Shown piece by piece: positions 1 through 7,331 of a stretch of 14,176 nt of DNA (the first letter of the stretch is position 1; the number at the start of each line of letters is the position of its first letter). Location: contig PMMN01000025.1 of the NCBI GenBank assembly GCA_003162235.1, positions 15,210 to 29,385 on the forward strand. The letters run 5' to 3'. The DNA is from Actinomycetota bacterium. GTDB taxonomy: Bacteria > Actinomycetota > Thermoleophilia > Gaiellales > Gaiellaceae. Made by a program: the position numbers and the translations under genes. The notes under the pieces were generated by a model that worked only from the letters and a program-made list of their open reading frames with translations, did not search any database and had not been told where the DNA came from.

Positions 1-235
1 CCGGAGGCGCCGGCTCGTGCAGACCTGCGGCAGTACGGAGCTCGGCTGCGAACTGTTCGGGTGCGCCAAGCCGAGCGACGATCGGCCCCGCGCCTTCCTC
101 CGTAGTCTCGAGAAGAGACGCTTCCAGATCGGCGAGCAGGTCGTCCCGCTCGGCGCTCGGCAGATCAGCAAGCGCTCGCCGCACGGCCGCTACGTACTCC
201 TCGACTTCGCCTGGAATGGACGGCGTCGAACTCAC
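1..235 (-). CDS. HAAS-domain signalling protein, N-terminal part (cut by window edge)
   Basis: Reading from a GTG at 235 gives 78 codons with no stop before the window edge, so only the N-terminus is visible. It is a soluble, Glu/Ala/Leu/Arg-rich helical segment: an EVEEYVAAVRRAL stretch, then LPSAERDDLLADLEASL, then APEQFAAELR. This helix pattern is that of the HAAS/DUF1700-type domain, which in many bacteria is encoded directly after a PadR gene and usually precedes membrane helices (not visible here). The GTG overlaps the TGA stop of the upstream PadR gene in a GTGA arrangement, so translation is probably coupled and the two products probably act together. The family role is thought to be regulatory or signalling at the membrane; the specific partner is unknown. 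The family call rests on helix pattern and context, not on a search. Confidence 0.72.
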   Translation of the reverse strand, partial: MSSTPSIPGEVEEYVAAVRRALADLPSAERDDLLADLEASLLETTEEGAGPIVARLGAPEQFAAELRTAAGLHEPAPP

Positions 236-567
236 AACTCCACCTCCACTTTGGTCTCCAACAGCGCTGTCATTGCACGCGAGAAGTCGGCCCAAGCGAC
301 CCGTGCCTCCGCGAGCTGCTCACGCCCAAGATCGGTGATGCCGTAGTAGCGACGATGTGGCCCCTCGTCCGAGGGCATCACGTACGAGGTCAATGCGCCC
401 GACTTGTACAGCCGGCGGAGCGTTCCATAAACGGACGCGTCTCCGACGTCGCTGAGGCCCGCCGCGCGCAGCCGTCTGAGCACGTCATAGCCGTAGCCAT
501 CCTGCTCGGTTACGACGGCAAGAGTCGCCGCATCGAGGGTGCCGCGGAGGAGCTGACTACGATCCAC
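232..567 (-). CDS. PadR family transcriptional regulator
   Basis: A 111-residue protein with the PadR winged-helix fold. The N-terminal part (about residues 5-80) carries the family's usual signature: LLRGTLDAATLAVV, then GYGYDVLRRLRAAGL, the recognition region around DASVYGTLRRLYKSGAL, and the wing with RRYYGITDLGREQL. A short C-terminal helix (about 85-108) would be the dimerisation helix of small PadR-s1 type proteins. PadR proteins are ligand-responsive repressors that often control transporters or their own operon. The start is GTG; no Shine-Dalgarno sequence is seen, which fits the leaderless promoter just upstream. It overlaps the downstream HAAS-domain gene by 4 bp and is divergent from the cation:proton antiporter gene, so either may be its target (inference). 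Confidence 0.92.
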   Translation of the reverse strand: MDRSQLLRGTLDAATLAVVTEQDGYGYDVLRRLRAAGLSDVGDASVYGTLRRLYKSGALTSYVMPSDEGPHRRYYGITDLGREQLAEARVAWADFSRAMTALLETKVEVEL

Positions 568-574
568 GCGGACG

Positions 575-602
575 ATACTACTACGCTAAGCGGAATAGTC
601 AA
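575..602 (-). promoter_or_regulatory. Sigma-70-type promoter of the PadR gene, leaderless arrangement
   Basis: On the minus strand a -35 box TTGACT (597-602; 5 of 6 match to TTGACA) is followed by a 16-nt spacer and a -10 box TAGTAT (575-580; matches TANNNT). Seven nucleotides separate the -10 box from the GTG start at 567, which is the usual distance to a transcription start, so the mRNA probably begins at or next to the start codon. Leaderless mRNAs are common in Actinomycetota, and the absence of a ribosome binding site agrees. Confidence 0.6.
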
Positions 603-698
603 GTCGAAGGTTCGTCCTTGTGGACGGGCGCCGAGCTTCTGTGTACCGTCGCAGCGCGCGTATCGCGCTCGACCGTCCTTCCGGAAGCGGGGATCTCC

Positions 699-2033
699 TT
701 GGCGCTTGGAACTGCTGACATTGCCCATGTGCTGATGGCGCTGGCGGCGCTCTTGCTTGCCGCGCACGGGGTTGGCTCGATCTTCGTTCGCCTCCGGCAG
801 CCGCGGGCGATCGGCGAGGTGGTGGGCGGGCTCCTACTGGGGGCGACGCTGCTCGGGGCACTGGCGCCGGGGGTTCATTCGTGGCTCTTCCCCGAGAAGA
901 GCGCGACGGCGACGGTGCTGGGAGCGGTTGGCGAGCTCGGACTGTTGCTGCTGATGTTCGTCATCGGCACCGAGATCAAGACGGTATTCGACCGCAAGGA
1001 GCGGCGAACGGTGACGTCCGCGTTCGTCACCGGGATGCTGATCCCGTTCGCGGCCGGGATCGCGCTCTTGCAGCTGATCGACCAGCGCTCTCATTGGGGG
1101 CCGAACGGCAACACGACCTCGTTTCTGCTCGTGTTTGCGATCGCGATGGCAATCACGAGCATCCCGGTGATCTCGCGGATCATGTACGACCTCGGCATCC
1201 TCGATACGGCCTTCGCCCGAATCGTGCTTGGGGTGGCGGTGCTCGAAGACCTGCTCCTGTACGTGGTGCTGGCGGTTGCGATCGGCTACGCGGGCACCAA
1301 GGGCGGGACGCTGTTCGGGCTACCCGGCTCGCTCGGCATCGACGCGGGCACGGGCGCCGACATGGTCTACCACGTACTCGCGACCGCCGGCTTCCTGGCC
1401 GTCTTCCTGCTTGCCGGCCCGGTCTGTTATCAATGGCTGCGCGGGTTGGAGATGAACCTAATCCAGCGCTCGAGCCCGATCGCGCACCAGTTCACCTTCA
1501 TGATCCTGACCACGATCGCCGGGCTCGCTCTCGGCGTGGAGGCGTTCTTCGGCGCCTTTGTGGCCGGGATCGTCGTCGGGGCGACCAAGTCGGAGCCCTC
1601 CGAGGCGACGCTTGCGATCAAGAGCTTCTCGCTCGCCTTCTTCATCCCCGTCTACTTCGCCATGATCGGGCTCGAGCTCGACCTGCTACACGGCTTCAGT
1701 CTGGGCTTCTTCGCCTTCTTCCTGCTAGCAGCTTGCGTGACCAAGGCGCTCAGCGTCTACCTCGGAGCGCGCGTCGCGGGTGAGAGCAACCGCTTGTCCT
1801 GGAACCTGGCCGTTGCCATGAACGCGCGCGGTGGCCCGGGCATCATCGTCGCCTCGACGGCCTTCGCGGCCGGGATCATCGACCGGCCCTTCTACGCCGT
1901 GCTGATCCTGCTGGCCGTGGTCAGCTCGCTCGTGGCCGGCTCCTGGCTGGAGCGCGTCCCCAGGGAGCACCTGCTCGTTCGTTCGGAGAGCGTGGCGGAA
2001 GCGGAACCGGCGCCCGTTCCGAGTGCGAGTTAG
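699..2033 (+). CDS. Kef-type (CPA2) cation:proton antiporter
   Basis: An inner-membrane Na+/H+ exchanger-domain protein (PF00999 type) with about 12 membrane helices and no C-terminal TrkA-N/RCK domain; the tail after the last helix is short and Ala/Pro/Glu-rich. Recognisable family segments in order: RQPRAIGEVVGGLLLG near the N-terminus, ELGLLLLMFVIGTEI, ITSIPVISRIMYDLGIL, the ion-site helix with VLEDLLLY (Glu-Asp at 1245-1250, where relatives often have a DD or ND pair), and MNARGGPGIIVAS near the end. It would exchange K+ or Na+ for H+ in pH or ion homeostasis; the ion cannot be told from sequence. Start choice: the frame is open from a TTG at 618, but the TTG at 699 has a GGGGA ribosome site 5 nt upstream and gives the usual N-terminus; ATG at 735 is another option. 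It ends tail to tail with the next gene. Confidence 0.9.
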   Translation: MALGTADIAHVLMALAALLLAAHGVGSIFVRLRQPRAIGEVVGGLLLGATLLGALAPGVHSWLFPEKSATATVLGAVGELGLLLLMFVIGTEIKTVFDRKERRTVTSAFVTGMLIPFAAGIALLQLIDQRSHWGPNGNTTSFLLVFAIAMAITSIPVISRIMYDLGILDTAFARIVLGVAVLEDLLLYVVLAVAIGYAGTKGGTLFGLPGSLGIDAGTGADMVYHVLATAGFLAVFLLAGPVCYQWLRGLEMNLIQRSSPIAHQFTFMILTTIAGLALGVEAFFGAFVAGIVVGATKSEPSEATLAIKSFSLAFFIPVYFAMIGLELDLLHGFSLGFFAFFLLAACVTKALSVYLGARVAGESNRLSWNLAVAMNARGGPGIIVASTAFAAGIIDRPFYAVLILLAVVSSLVAGSWLERVPREHLLVRSESVAEAEPAPVPSAS

Positions 2034-3211
2034 CGAGGCGGCTTTCGTTTCGCGGCGTTACCGCTCCGGGTCTTCGCCGGCGCGCTCTCGAGCTGGTATT
2101 CGCGCAGCGCCTGCCTGCGCCAGAGCTCGATCCCGATGGCGGTCAGGGCGGCGAGGATCGTCAGCCCGAATAACCTCTGGGTCCCCGTCGTCGGGCCCCA
2201 GGCGAGGATGGCGAGGAAGAGAAAGAGGACGGCGGTGTGGAAGACCGCGCGGCTCTGGCGGAAGACCGGTACGAGCATTCGCCTGATCGCCCGCGCCAGG
2301 CGGCTCGGTCCGCCCAGGAAGCCGGCGACTATCACCGCGGCCCCGTAGGCGATCAGGGCGATTGCGATGTTCGCGAGCAGGCGCGTCTCGATCAGCCACG
2401 CGCTGCGAATTGCCGGGCGGTACGACTCTGTCGAGACATAGGTGTTGACGACCGCGTCGCCGACCATGCGCCGCACGATCAGGAGCACGAAGCCGACCAG
2501 GATGACGCTCACACCCGAGGCCTCGAGCACGCCGCGTCGTCGCCCGCGGGCCAGAAAAATCGCAAGCGCGAAGAGTGCGAGCGCAAGCAGTGTGAGCCAG
2601 ACGCTGAGGATACGAATCGCTCGCACAGCGTGTTGGGCGTTCGCCAGCTCGTTCGAGCGAACGAGAAGGATCTTGCCGTTCACGGGGTTCGTCCTCAGGC
2701 GGCCGGCCACCCCGAGCTGCTTGGCGACACTGGCCACGAGCGGCCCCAGGTCGAGCACCACGCCCCCTTTGGAGGTCTCGAGCGGGCCGGTGCTCTTTCC
2801 TTCGAGAACCGTGACGAGCGCGCTGTGGGCGCTGCGGTTGGTCTGTCTCCAAAGAGCCTGCGCCTGAGCGGTGGCGAGGAAGCTGTTGACGGTGCGGACG
2901 CTGGCGCTCTCGAGCGCGACGGCGGCGATCGGTGAGATTCCCTTGGCCCGCGAGGGTAGGGCGCGGTTCAGCTGCTTCCGCAGATCGGCCCTCTGGTTGA
3001 TCAAATCGACGATCTTCTGCGAGACGACGTCGCGAACGTTGCGATCGGCCAGGAGCTGAGAGGACGACTTCGTCCACTCGTTAGTGTCGAGCAGCTGGCG
3101 CTTCGTCCAGATCGTCAGCGAGGCGGCGAGCGTCGTCAGCGTTGCCAGGGCGACGAGCGTCCAGACCGCGAGTGCTCGCTTTGTGTTTGGAACTCGTTTC
3201 AAATGAAGCAC
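2030..3211 (-). CDS. Six-TM membrane protein of unknown function
   Basis: A 393-residue protein. One N-terminal membrane helix (about residues 12-34) is followed by a roughly 165-residue hydrophilic segment predicted to lie outside the cell, then a block of about five helices (around 197-220, 227-250, 277-300, 320-342 and 345-365) and a strongly basic tail (KTRSGNAAKRKPPR) expected to be cytoplasmic. The outer segment begins with a LLDTNEW motif followed by a pattern of the type 'asparagine, aspartate-rich, valine/arginine' (DRNVRDVVSQKIVDLI) that resembles a recurring group of uncharacterised actinobacterial membrane proteins; I do not know a function for it. The start is GTG with GGTGGA just upstream. 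It shares 4 bp with the end of the antiporter gene (convergent). Real coding is supported by length, a coherent topology, and codon use like its neighbours. Confidence 0.8.
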   Translation of the reverse strand: MLHLKRVPNTKRALAVWTLVALATLTTLAASLTIWTKRQLLDTNEWTKSSSQLLADRNVRDVVSQKIVDLINQRADLRKQLNRALPSRAKGISPIAAVALESASVRTVNSFLATAQAQALWRQTNRSAHSALVTVLEGKSTGPLETSKGGVVLDLGPLVASVAKQLGVAGRLRTNPVNGKILLVRSNELANAQHAVRAIRILSVWLTLLALALFALAIFLARGRRRGVLEASGVSVILVGFVLLIVRRMVGDAVVNTYVSTESYRPAIRSAWLIETRLLANIAIALIAYGAAVIVAGFLGGPSRLARAIRRMLVPVFRQSRAVFHTAVLFLFLAILAWGPTTGTQRLFGLTILAALTAIGIELWRRQALREYQLESAPAKTRSGNAAKRKPPR

Positions 3212-3254
3212 TCCACCGCCTGGCCGCGCTCGGCGGCGCGACGCGTTGTCCTCG

Positions 3255-3287
3255 GTCGCGTCCGTAGCTTCCGGCTACGAACGCGAC
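3255..3287. other. Strong hairpin in a divergent intergenic spacer
   Basis: Arms at 3255-3268 and 3274-3287 pair over 14 positions with one A/C mismatch around a 5-nt loop (TTCCG). It lies between two genes that point away from each other, 44 nt upstream of the minus-strand membrane protein start. No T-tract follows on either strand, so it is not a classical intrinsic terminator. It could be a 5' UTR structure, a repeated palindromic element or a protein-binding site. The pairing is seen in the sequence; the role is not known. Confidence 0.55.
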
Positions 3288-3489
3288 ACTGCGTCCTAGC
3301 CTCGCATCCACCGATCACACCCATTCGGCGGGTCGTCAATTGAAACGAGCTCTTAGAGATTCGGCGTTCAAGGCAGGAGAAAGCGTACGCTTCCCCGGCG
3401 GCCGGAGTTGTGGGCTCGCGTGTTCGGCGGTATGCGCGGGCAGCGGTTACGCGAAGATTCCGGTCGCTTGCACAACCCGAGGGGAGAGC

Positions 3490-4251
3490 ATGGAGATCGA
3501 CGAAGAAACGCCGGCTTTCACGAAGCTCGTTCCGCTCCCGGCGAGCGGGCGCACCTTCACGGCCCGCCGCCGCGTACGTCTCTCCGACGCTGACGCCCGC
3601 GGACGTCTGCGCCTGGACGCGGTCGCCCGCTACCTCCAGGACGTTGCCGCCGACGACGTGCTCGAGACCGGCTGGGGCGGTTCGCAGGAGCACTTCTGGC
3701 TGGTGCGCCGGACGCTGATCCAGGTGCTGCGGCCGATCTCGTTCGAGGAGATGGTCGAGCTGGTCACGTGGTCGAGCGGCACCGGTTCCTCGTCGGCCTC
3801 GCGGCGGACGACCCTCAGCGGCGATCGCGGCGGCTTGATCGAGGCCGAGAGCGTCTGGGTCCATCTCACTCGCGAGCTGCGTCCCGAGCGTTTTGGCGGG
3901 GATTTCTTCGAGGTCTACGGACCCTCCACGAACGGTCGCAGAATCACGCCGCGGCTCGAGCTTCCCGATCCGCCCGAGAGAGCGGTGCGCACCCTTTGGC
4001 CGCTCAGGCTCTGCGACCTCGACGTGCTCGGGCACCTGAACAACGCGGCCTACTGGGAGGCGGTCGAGGAAGTGGCGGCCAGCAACGGAGCGAGCCTGGC
4101 CCGCCCGCTCGAGGCCGTGCTCGAGTTCCGCCGGCCGATAGACCTCGAGGACGAAATCGAGCTTCTCTACTCGCCGGAAGAGAACGGTTTCGGGCTGGCT
4201 CTAGCGGCTGCGGGTGCGATCCAGGCCGTGGCCGCGCTTCGGATCGCCTGA
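3490..4251 (+). CDS. Acyl-ACP thioesterase-like double hotdog protein
   Basis: A 253-residue cytosolic protein with two hotdog domains, the architecture of the FatA/FatB-type acyl-ACP thioesterase family (PF01643). Domain 1 (about residues 20-135) has VRLSDADARGRL followed by the long helix DAVARYLQDVA typical of this family. Domain 2 (about 165-250) has CDLDVLGHLNNAAYWEAVEE; Asp178 and His182 align with catalytic residues of plant FatB, but the usual Asn between them is Leu180. The family hydrolyses acyl-ACP to free fatty acid; the real substrate here could be acyl-ACP or acyl-CoA. The ATG at 3490 is preferred because GGGGAG lies just upstream and conserved sequence begins soon after; the same frame is open back to 3340 with no conserved features. 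It stands alone, divergent from the membrane protein gene. Confidence 0.82.
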   Translation: MEIDEETPAFTKLVPLPASGRTFTARRRVRLSDADARGRLRLDAVARYLQDVAADDVLETGWGGSQEHFWLVRRTLIQVLRPISFEEMVELVTWSSGTGSSSASRRTTLSGDRGGLIEAESVWVHLTRELRPERFGGDFFEVYGPSTNGRRITPRLELPDPPERAVRTLWPLRLCDLDVLGHLNNAAYWEAVEEVAASNGASLARPLEAVLEFRRPIDLEDEIELLYSPEENGFGLALAAAGAIQAVAALRIA

Positions 4252-4361
4252 GCCGACGCCGCTGGTTGCGTCACCACCTGAGCGCGGCGAATTTCTAAGT
4301 CGGGCAGGGCTTGGTGCTGATCTACGGGAAAACAGCCGTTGAGAGGCAGCGCCCGATCCGC

Positions 4362-5390
4362 CTATTCCTCCGACTCCTTCGCGGAATGGAGCACCGACGG
4401 CACCTCCTCGTCGGCCGGGTTCCTATTCCGCAAGATCACGTCGAAGAGGGTCGCCAGCACGACGGCGATCGGGATCGCGAGAAGGACGTAGAACGCGCCG
4501 AGGAGGAGGCCAATCGCGGTCACCGAGACGAAAACGACCATGGGCGAGAGGCCGACGGCGCTGCCGAGAACGTGCGGTGCGATGTAGTAGTCCTCGAGCT
4601 GGCGCAACGCGAGCACGGCGATGGCGGCGCCGAGGGCCACCTGCCAGCTCACGGTCAGGCCGACGCCGACCGCCACCACTCCCGCGGCGAGCGGTCCGAC
4701 CACGGGGACGAGCTCGACCACCCCCGCGAAACCTCCGAGCAGCAGCCAGTAGGGCATCCCGTCGAGCCAAAACGCGAACGAGAGCACGATTCCGACGAAC
4801 ACGATCAGCAGGAGCTCGCCGCGCACGAAGGCACCGAGCTTCATGTCGATCAGCCACCAGGTGTCGCGCACGACCTTCCGCCGCGGGCGCGGCAGGACTG
4901 ATGTGAAGAGATCGACAGCGCGGTCGCGCTCGAAGATCCAGTAGGCGGCGACGGCGAACGCGAAGAAAATGCCGATCAAGACCTCGAACGCCTTCTTGGT
5001 CACGTTGATAGCGGGATGGACCAGGCTGCGCGCCGACGGCAGGCGCTTGAGGTACTTCTCGGTCGAGGAGAGGATCTCGTGCTTGATCCCGGTCGCGCTT
5101 GGGGCCGTGCGGATCGCGGTCTCGGCCTGCCTGACCGCGTCCGGGACGACAAGTGCGAGAAAGAGGGCGATCAGCCCGAACAATGTGAGGTAGTGAAGGA
5201 GTACGCCAAGGCCGCGTGGCACGTGGTGGCGGCCCAACCAGTCCACACCGGGGCGCATCGCAGCCGCGATCACGAATCCGAGGAAGAGCAGGCCGATGAC
5301 GACCTTGATCTTCCAGAGCGCGAGCGCGGCGACCACGATCGCGACGGCGACGAGCGTCGAAATCGCTGCTTTTCTGGCGGTATTTTCCAC
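4362..5390 (-). CDS. AI-2E family transporter (PerM-like)
   Basis: An integral membrane protein of the AI-2E transporter family (PF01594), of near full family length. There are two N-terminal helices (with a short GRHHVPRGLGV loop characteristic of the family) and a third, then a soluble amphipathic region, then a C-terminal bundle. Diagnostic segments are FAGVVELVPVVGPLAAG, the loop LEDYYIAPHVLGSAVGLSPM, and the final helices ending AIPIAVVLATLFDVIL. Members are proposed to export small molecules or ions; the autoinducer role named in the family title has been shown for very few. Start: the frame is open from a TTG at 5426 without a ribosome site; the GTG at 5390 has AAGGAA 9 nt upstream and is preferred. 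It lies about 120 nt downstream of the MFS gene on the same strand and could be co-transcribed with it. Confidence 0.9.
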   Translation of the reverse strand: MENTARKAAISTLVAVAIVVAALALWKIKVVIGLLFLGFVIAAAMRPGVDWLGRHHVPRGLGVLLHYLTLFGLIALFLALVVPDAVRQAETAIRTAPSATGIKHEILSSTEKYLKRLPSARSLVHPAINVTKKAFEVLIGIFFAFAVAAYWIFERDRAVDLFTSVLPRPRRKVVRDTWWLIDMKLGAFVRGELLLIVFVGIVLSFAFWLDGMPYWLLLGGFAGVVELVPVVGPLAAGVVAVGVGLTVSWQVALGAAIAVLALRQLEDYYIAPHVLGSAVGLSPMVVFVSVTAIGLLLGAFYVLLAIPIAVVLATLFDVILRNRNPADEEVPSVLHSAKESEE

Positions 5391-5507
5391 TATCGGCGCT
5401 TCCTTGTCACTCGCTGAAGGATACAAACCGCACGCCGAGGGCGCAGTGGCGGAAACCGGGAATACGCCGCCGCATCCATCTCCGGTTCTCGAAACAGCCG
5501 CAATCGC

Positions 5508-6824
5508 CTACCACGTCTCAGGGGGCGGCCCGGGCGGCTCGGGCGGCAAGGGCGCCGGTTGCGTCCGCCCGCGTCCCGGGCGCAGATCCTCGAGCCGGTC
5601 GATACGAGCGAGCGCGGGGAAGAGGCGCGGCCAGACCGCCGCCAGCAGGATCGTCAGCACGCCTCCGGCGACGACCGCGGGCGCCGCTCCGAGCAGGGCC
5701 GCCGCCGATCCCGACTCGAAGGCGCCGAGCTGGTTGGAGGCGCTGATGAAGACCATCTCGACGGCGTTCACGCGCCCGCGCAACTTGTTCGGCGTCGCCA
5801 GCGCGGCCGTCGTGGAGCGGATGTTCATGCTGATCATGTCGACGAAGCCGCTGACCGCCAGCGCCGCAAGCGAAAGCGGGAAGGAGTGCGAGAGGCCGAA
5901 GACGATCATGCTCACGCCGAAGGCGGCGACGACCAGGAAGAGCTTTCGCCCGGCACGGCGCATCGACGGCCGGCGCGCCAGTATCACTCCCGCCACGATC
6001 GCCCCTAGGGCGGGCGCCGCCCGGAGCAGGCCCAGGCCCCCTGTTCCTACGTGCAGGATCGAGCGGGCGAAGAGGGGCGCGAGCGCGATAGCGCCGCCGA
6101 AGAGAACGGCGAAGAGGTCGAGCGTGATCGCACCGAGCAGGACCGGCGTGTGGCGGACGAAGCCGACGCCGGCGAGCAGGCTCTTCCAGTCCGGCGATCC
6201 GCCGCTCTCGGCCCGGGTGCGAGCGGAGTCCGAACGCAACCCGAGCACGCAGACGAAAGCGAGCACCATCAGTCCGCCGGCAACGGCGTAGGGGAGCTCG
6301 GGCCGGACGTAGAAGATGAACCCGCCCAAAGCCGGGCCGGCGACGGTTGCGATCTGCATCGCCATCGATCGCATTGCCATGGCGCCCGGGAGTAGCTCGG
6401 CCGGAACCAGCGTAGGCGGCAGCGCGCGAGCGGCCGGGCTTCCGATGGCGCTGGCGACTCCGGTCGCCGCGGCGAGTGCGAAGAAAGGCCAAAGCCTCGT
6501 GGCGCCCGCCAGGGTCACCGCCACCAGCACTCCCATCACAACCATGTTGAGCAGGAGCGCGCCCGCGATTACGAACCGGCGCGGGAAGCGATCCGCGAGA
6601 TGCCCGGCCGGAAGCGCGAGCAGCGGCAGCGGTACGAACTCCGCCAGCCCGATCAGGCCGAGATCAAACGCGCTCCTGTGGATGTCGTACACCTGCCAGC
6701 CGACGATCACGGCGGCCATTTGGCTGCCGAGGCCCATCGCTAGTGACGTAACCCAGAGCAGGGCGAAATCCCTGTGCCTCAGGGCGGGGGGAAGGTGGCG
6801 CCTTTTTCCTGACTCGGTGGTCAT
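5508..6824 (-). CDS. MFS exporter, EntS/MFS_3-like
   Basis: A 438-residue major facilitator protein with 12 predicted membrane helices. The N-terminus LRHRDFALLWVTSLAMGLG and the first-loop motif A GHLADRFPRR (residues 74-83) are those of the MFS_3 group, which includes the enterobactin exporter EntS. Motif-A-like sequence recurs in the second half around the RRPSMRRAGRK loop. The C-terminal tail is Pro-rich and presumably cytoplasmic. Substrates of close relatives are mostly unknown (drugs, siderophores, small metabolites); nothing nearby makes a siderophore, so no substrate is inferred. The ATG at 6824 is the natural start because the conserved N-terminal segment follows within 15 residues; no clear ribosome site is seen. 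It is probably the first gene of a two-gene unit with the AI-2E protein. Confidence 0.9.
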   Translation of the reverse strand: MTTESGKRRHLPPALRHRDFALLWVTSLAMGLGSQMAAVIVGWQVYDIHRSAFDLGLIGLAEFVPLPLLALPAGHLADRFPRRFVIAGALLLNMVVMGVLVAVTLAGATRLWPFFALAAATGVASAIGSPAARALPPTLVPAELLPGAMAMRSMAMQIATVAGPALGGFIFYVRPELPYAVAGGLMVLAFVCVLGLRSDSARTRAESGGSPDWKSLLAGVGFVRHTPVLLGAITLDLFAVLFGGAIALAPLFARSILHVGTGGLGLLRAAPALGAIVAGVILARRPSMRRAGRKLFLVVAAFGVSMIVFGLSHSFPLSLAALAVSGFVDMISMNIRSTTAALATPNKLRGRVNAVEMVFISASNQLGAFESGSAAALLGAAPAVVAGGVLTILLAAVWPRLFPALARIDRLEDLRPGRGRTQPAPLPPEPPGPPPETW

Positions 6825-7068
6825 AACGAATGCGGAGCGGGTCGCGATCCCCGATTCTTCCTAAGAGCCTATTCCACTAGGCCTGCACGTCCGCCGCGAC
6901 CGATCCGCGGCGCCAGCGACCGCAGGGCTGCTCTCCGCACTACCGGTGCGCCTTCACAGCCCTCCGGCCACCGGCATCCACGGCTTGACCGCCTCGGCCG
7001 CGCATTCCTACCGAAATCGGCTCTAAAGCCGGAAGACCGCGGAACGGTTGTCGTACGCAACCGAGGCG
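6825..7068. other. Intergenic stretch without recognisable genes
   Basis: Together with the remnant at 7069-7250 and the spacer to 7331 this is the longest stretch without an intact gene (about 500 nt). Open frames here are short, Arg/Pro/Ser-rich and look like out-of-frame noise. It must carry the MFS promoter on the minus strand, but no convincing -35/-10 pair stands out. A minor 5-bp hairpin (CGGCT/AGCCG, near 7018-7031) is visible. It may contain further decayed sequence associated with the remnant next to it. Confidence 0.5.
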
Positions 7069-7250
7069 ATGGAGATCGAGGTCCCGCTCTTCGACGGGGT
7101 GATCGCTCTCGACGCGGTCGGGCCCCCCGACGTCTCGAGGCGCCCTTCGACACCGGCGCGCCGCGCAAGGCTCCGCCCGAACTGGTGGCTCTGGTACACG
7201 CAGGAGGCGAGCGGAAGGGCCCGAGCCCGAGCCGGGCGACGGTGATTTAG
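7069..7250 (+). pseudogene. DJ-1/PfpI family remnant, internally deleted and frameshifted
   Basis: From the ATG at 7069 the frame reads MEIEVPLFDGVIALDAVGPP then DV (to 7134), which is the usual N-terminus of DJ-1/PfpI (glutamine amidotransferase-like) proteins: first strand, FDG, LDAVGP. After this the frame loses all resemblance. In the +3 frame, starting about 7140, the sequence reads APFDTGAPRKAPPELVALV, which matches the usual C-terminal end of the same family (PPFDAGSP-KAPPE type), and reaches TAG at 7248-7250. So the two ends appear fused with roughly 140 middle residues missing, including the nucleophile-elbow cysteine region, and with a change of frame. Intact relatives are about 190-220 residues. 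No good ribosome site precedes it. The family assignment of each end is from memory of the family consensus; a chance coincidence of both ends in order is unlikely but not excluded. Confidence 0.62.
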
Positions 7251-7331
7251 CAACCGATCGCCGCGTAGGCGCTTGCATTTACCTCGCGCGTGCGAGAAAG
7301 TCACCCTTCACTGTCTAAGGAGGAAGGACGC

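Noticed and set aside
577..599. ACTA...TAGT inverted half-sites coinciding with the -10 and -35 boxes of the PadR promoter, a possible PadR operator.
   Set aside because: Four-base half-sites are too short to support; kept only as a hint for footprinting.
3193..3349. Inverted repeat CTCGTTTCAAATGA (3193-3206) with its near complement at 3336-3349 (13 of 14), bracketing the divergent spacer.
   Set aside because: By rough estimate about one such match is expected by chance in a window of this size at this spacing, and one arm lies inside codons 2-6 of the membrane protein gene.
6869..7278. Minus-strand open frames of about 100 residues across the gene-poor region.
   Set aside because: Low-complexity Arg/Pro/Ser composition, no ribosome site, and they are antisense to the DJ-1/PfpI remnant.
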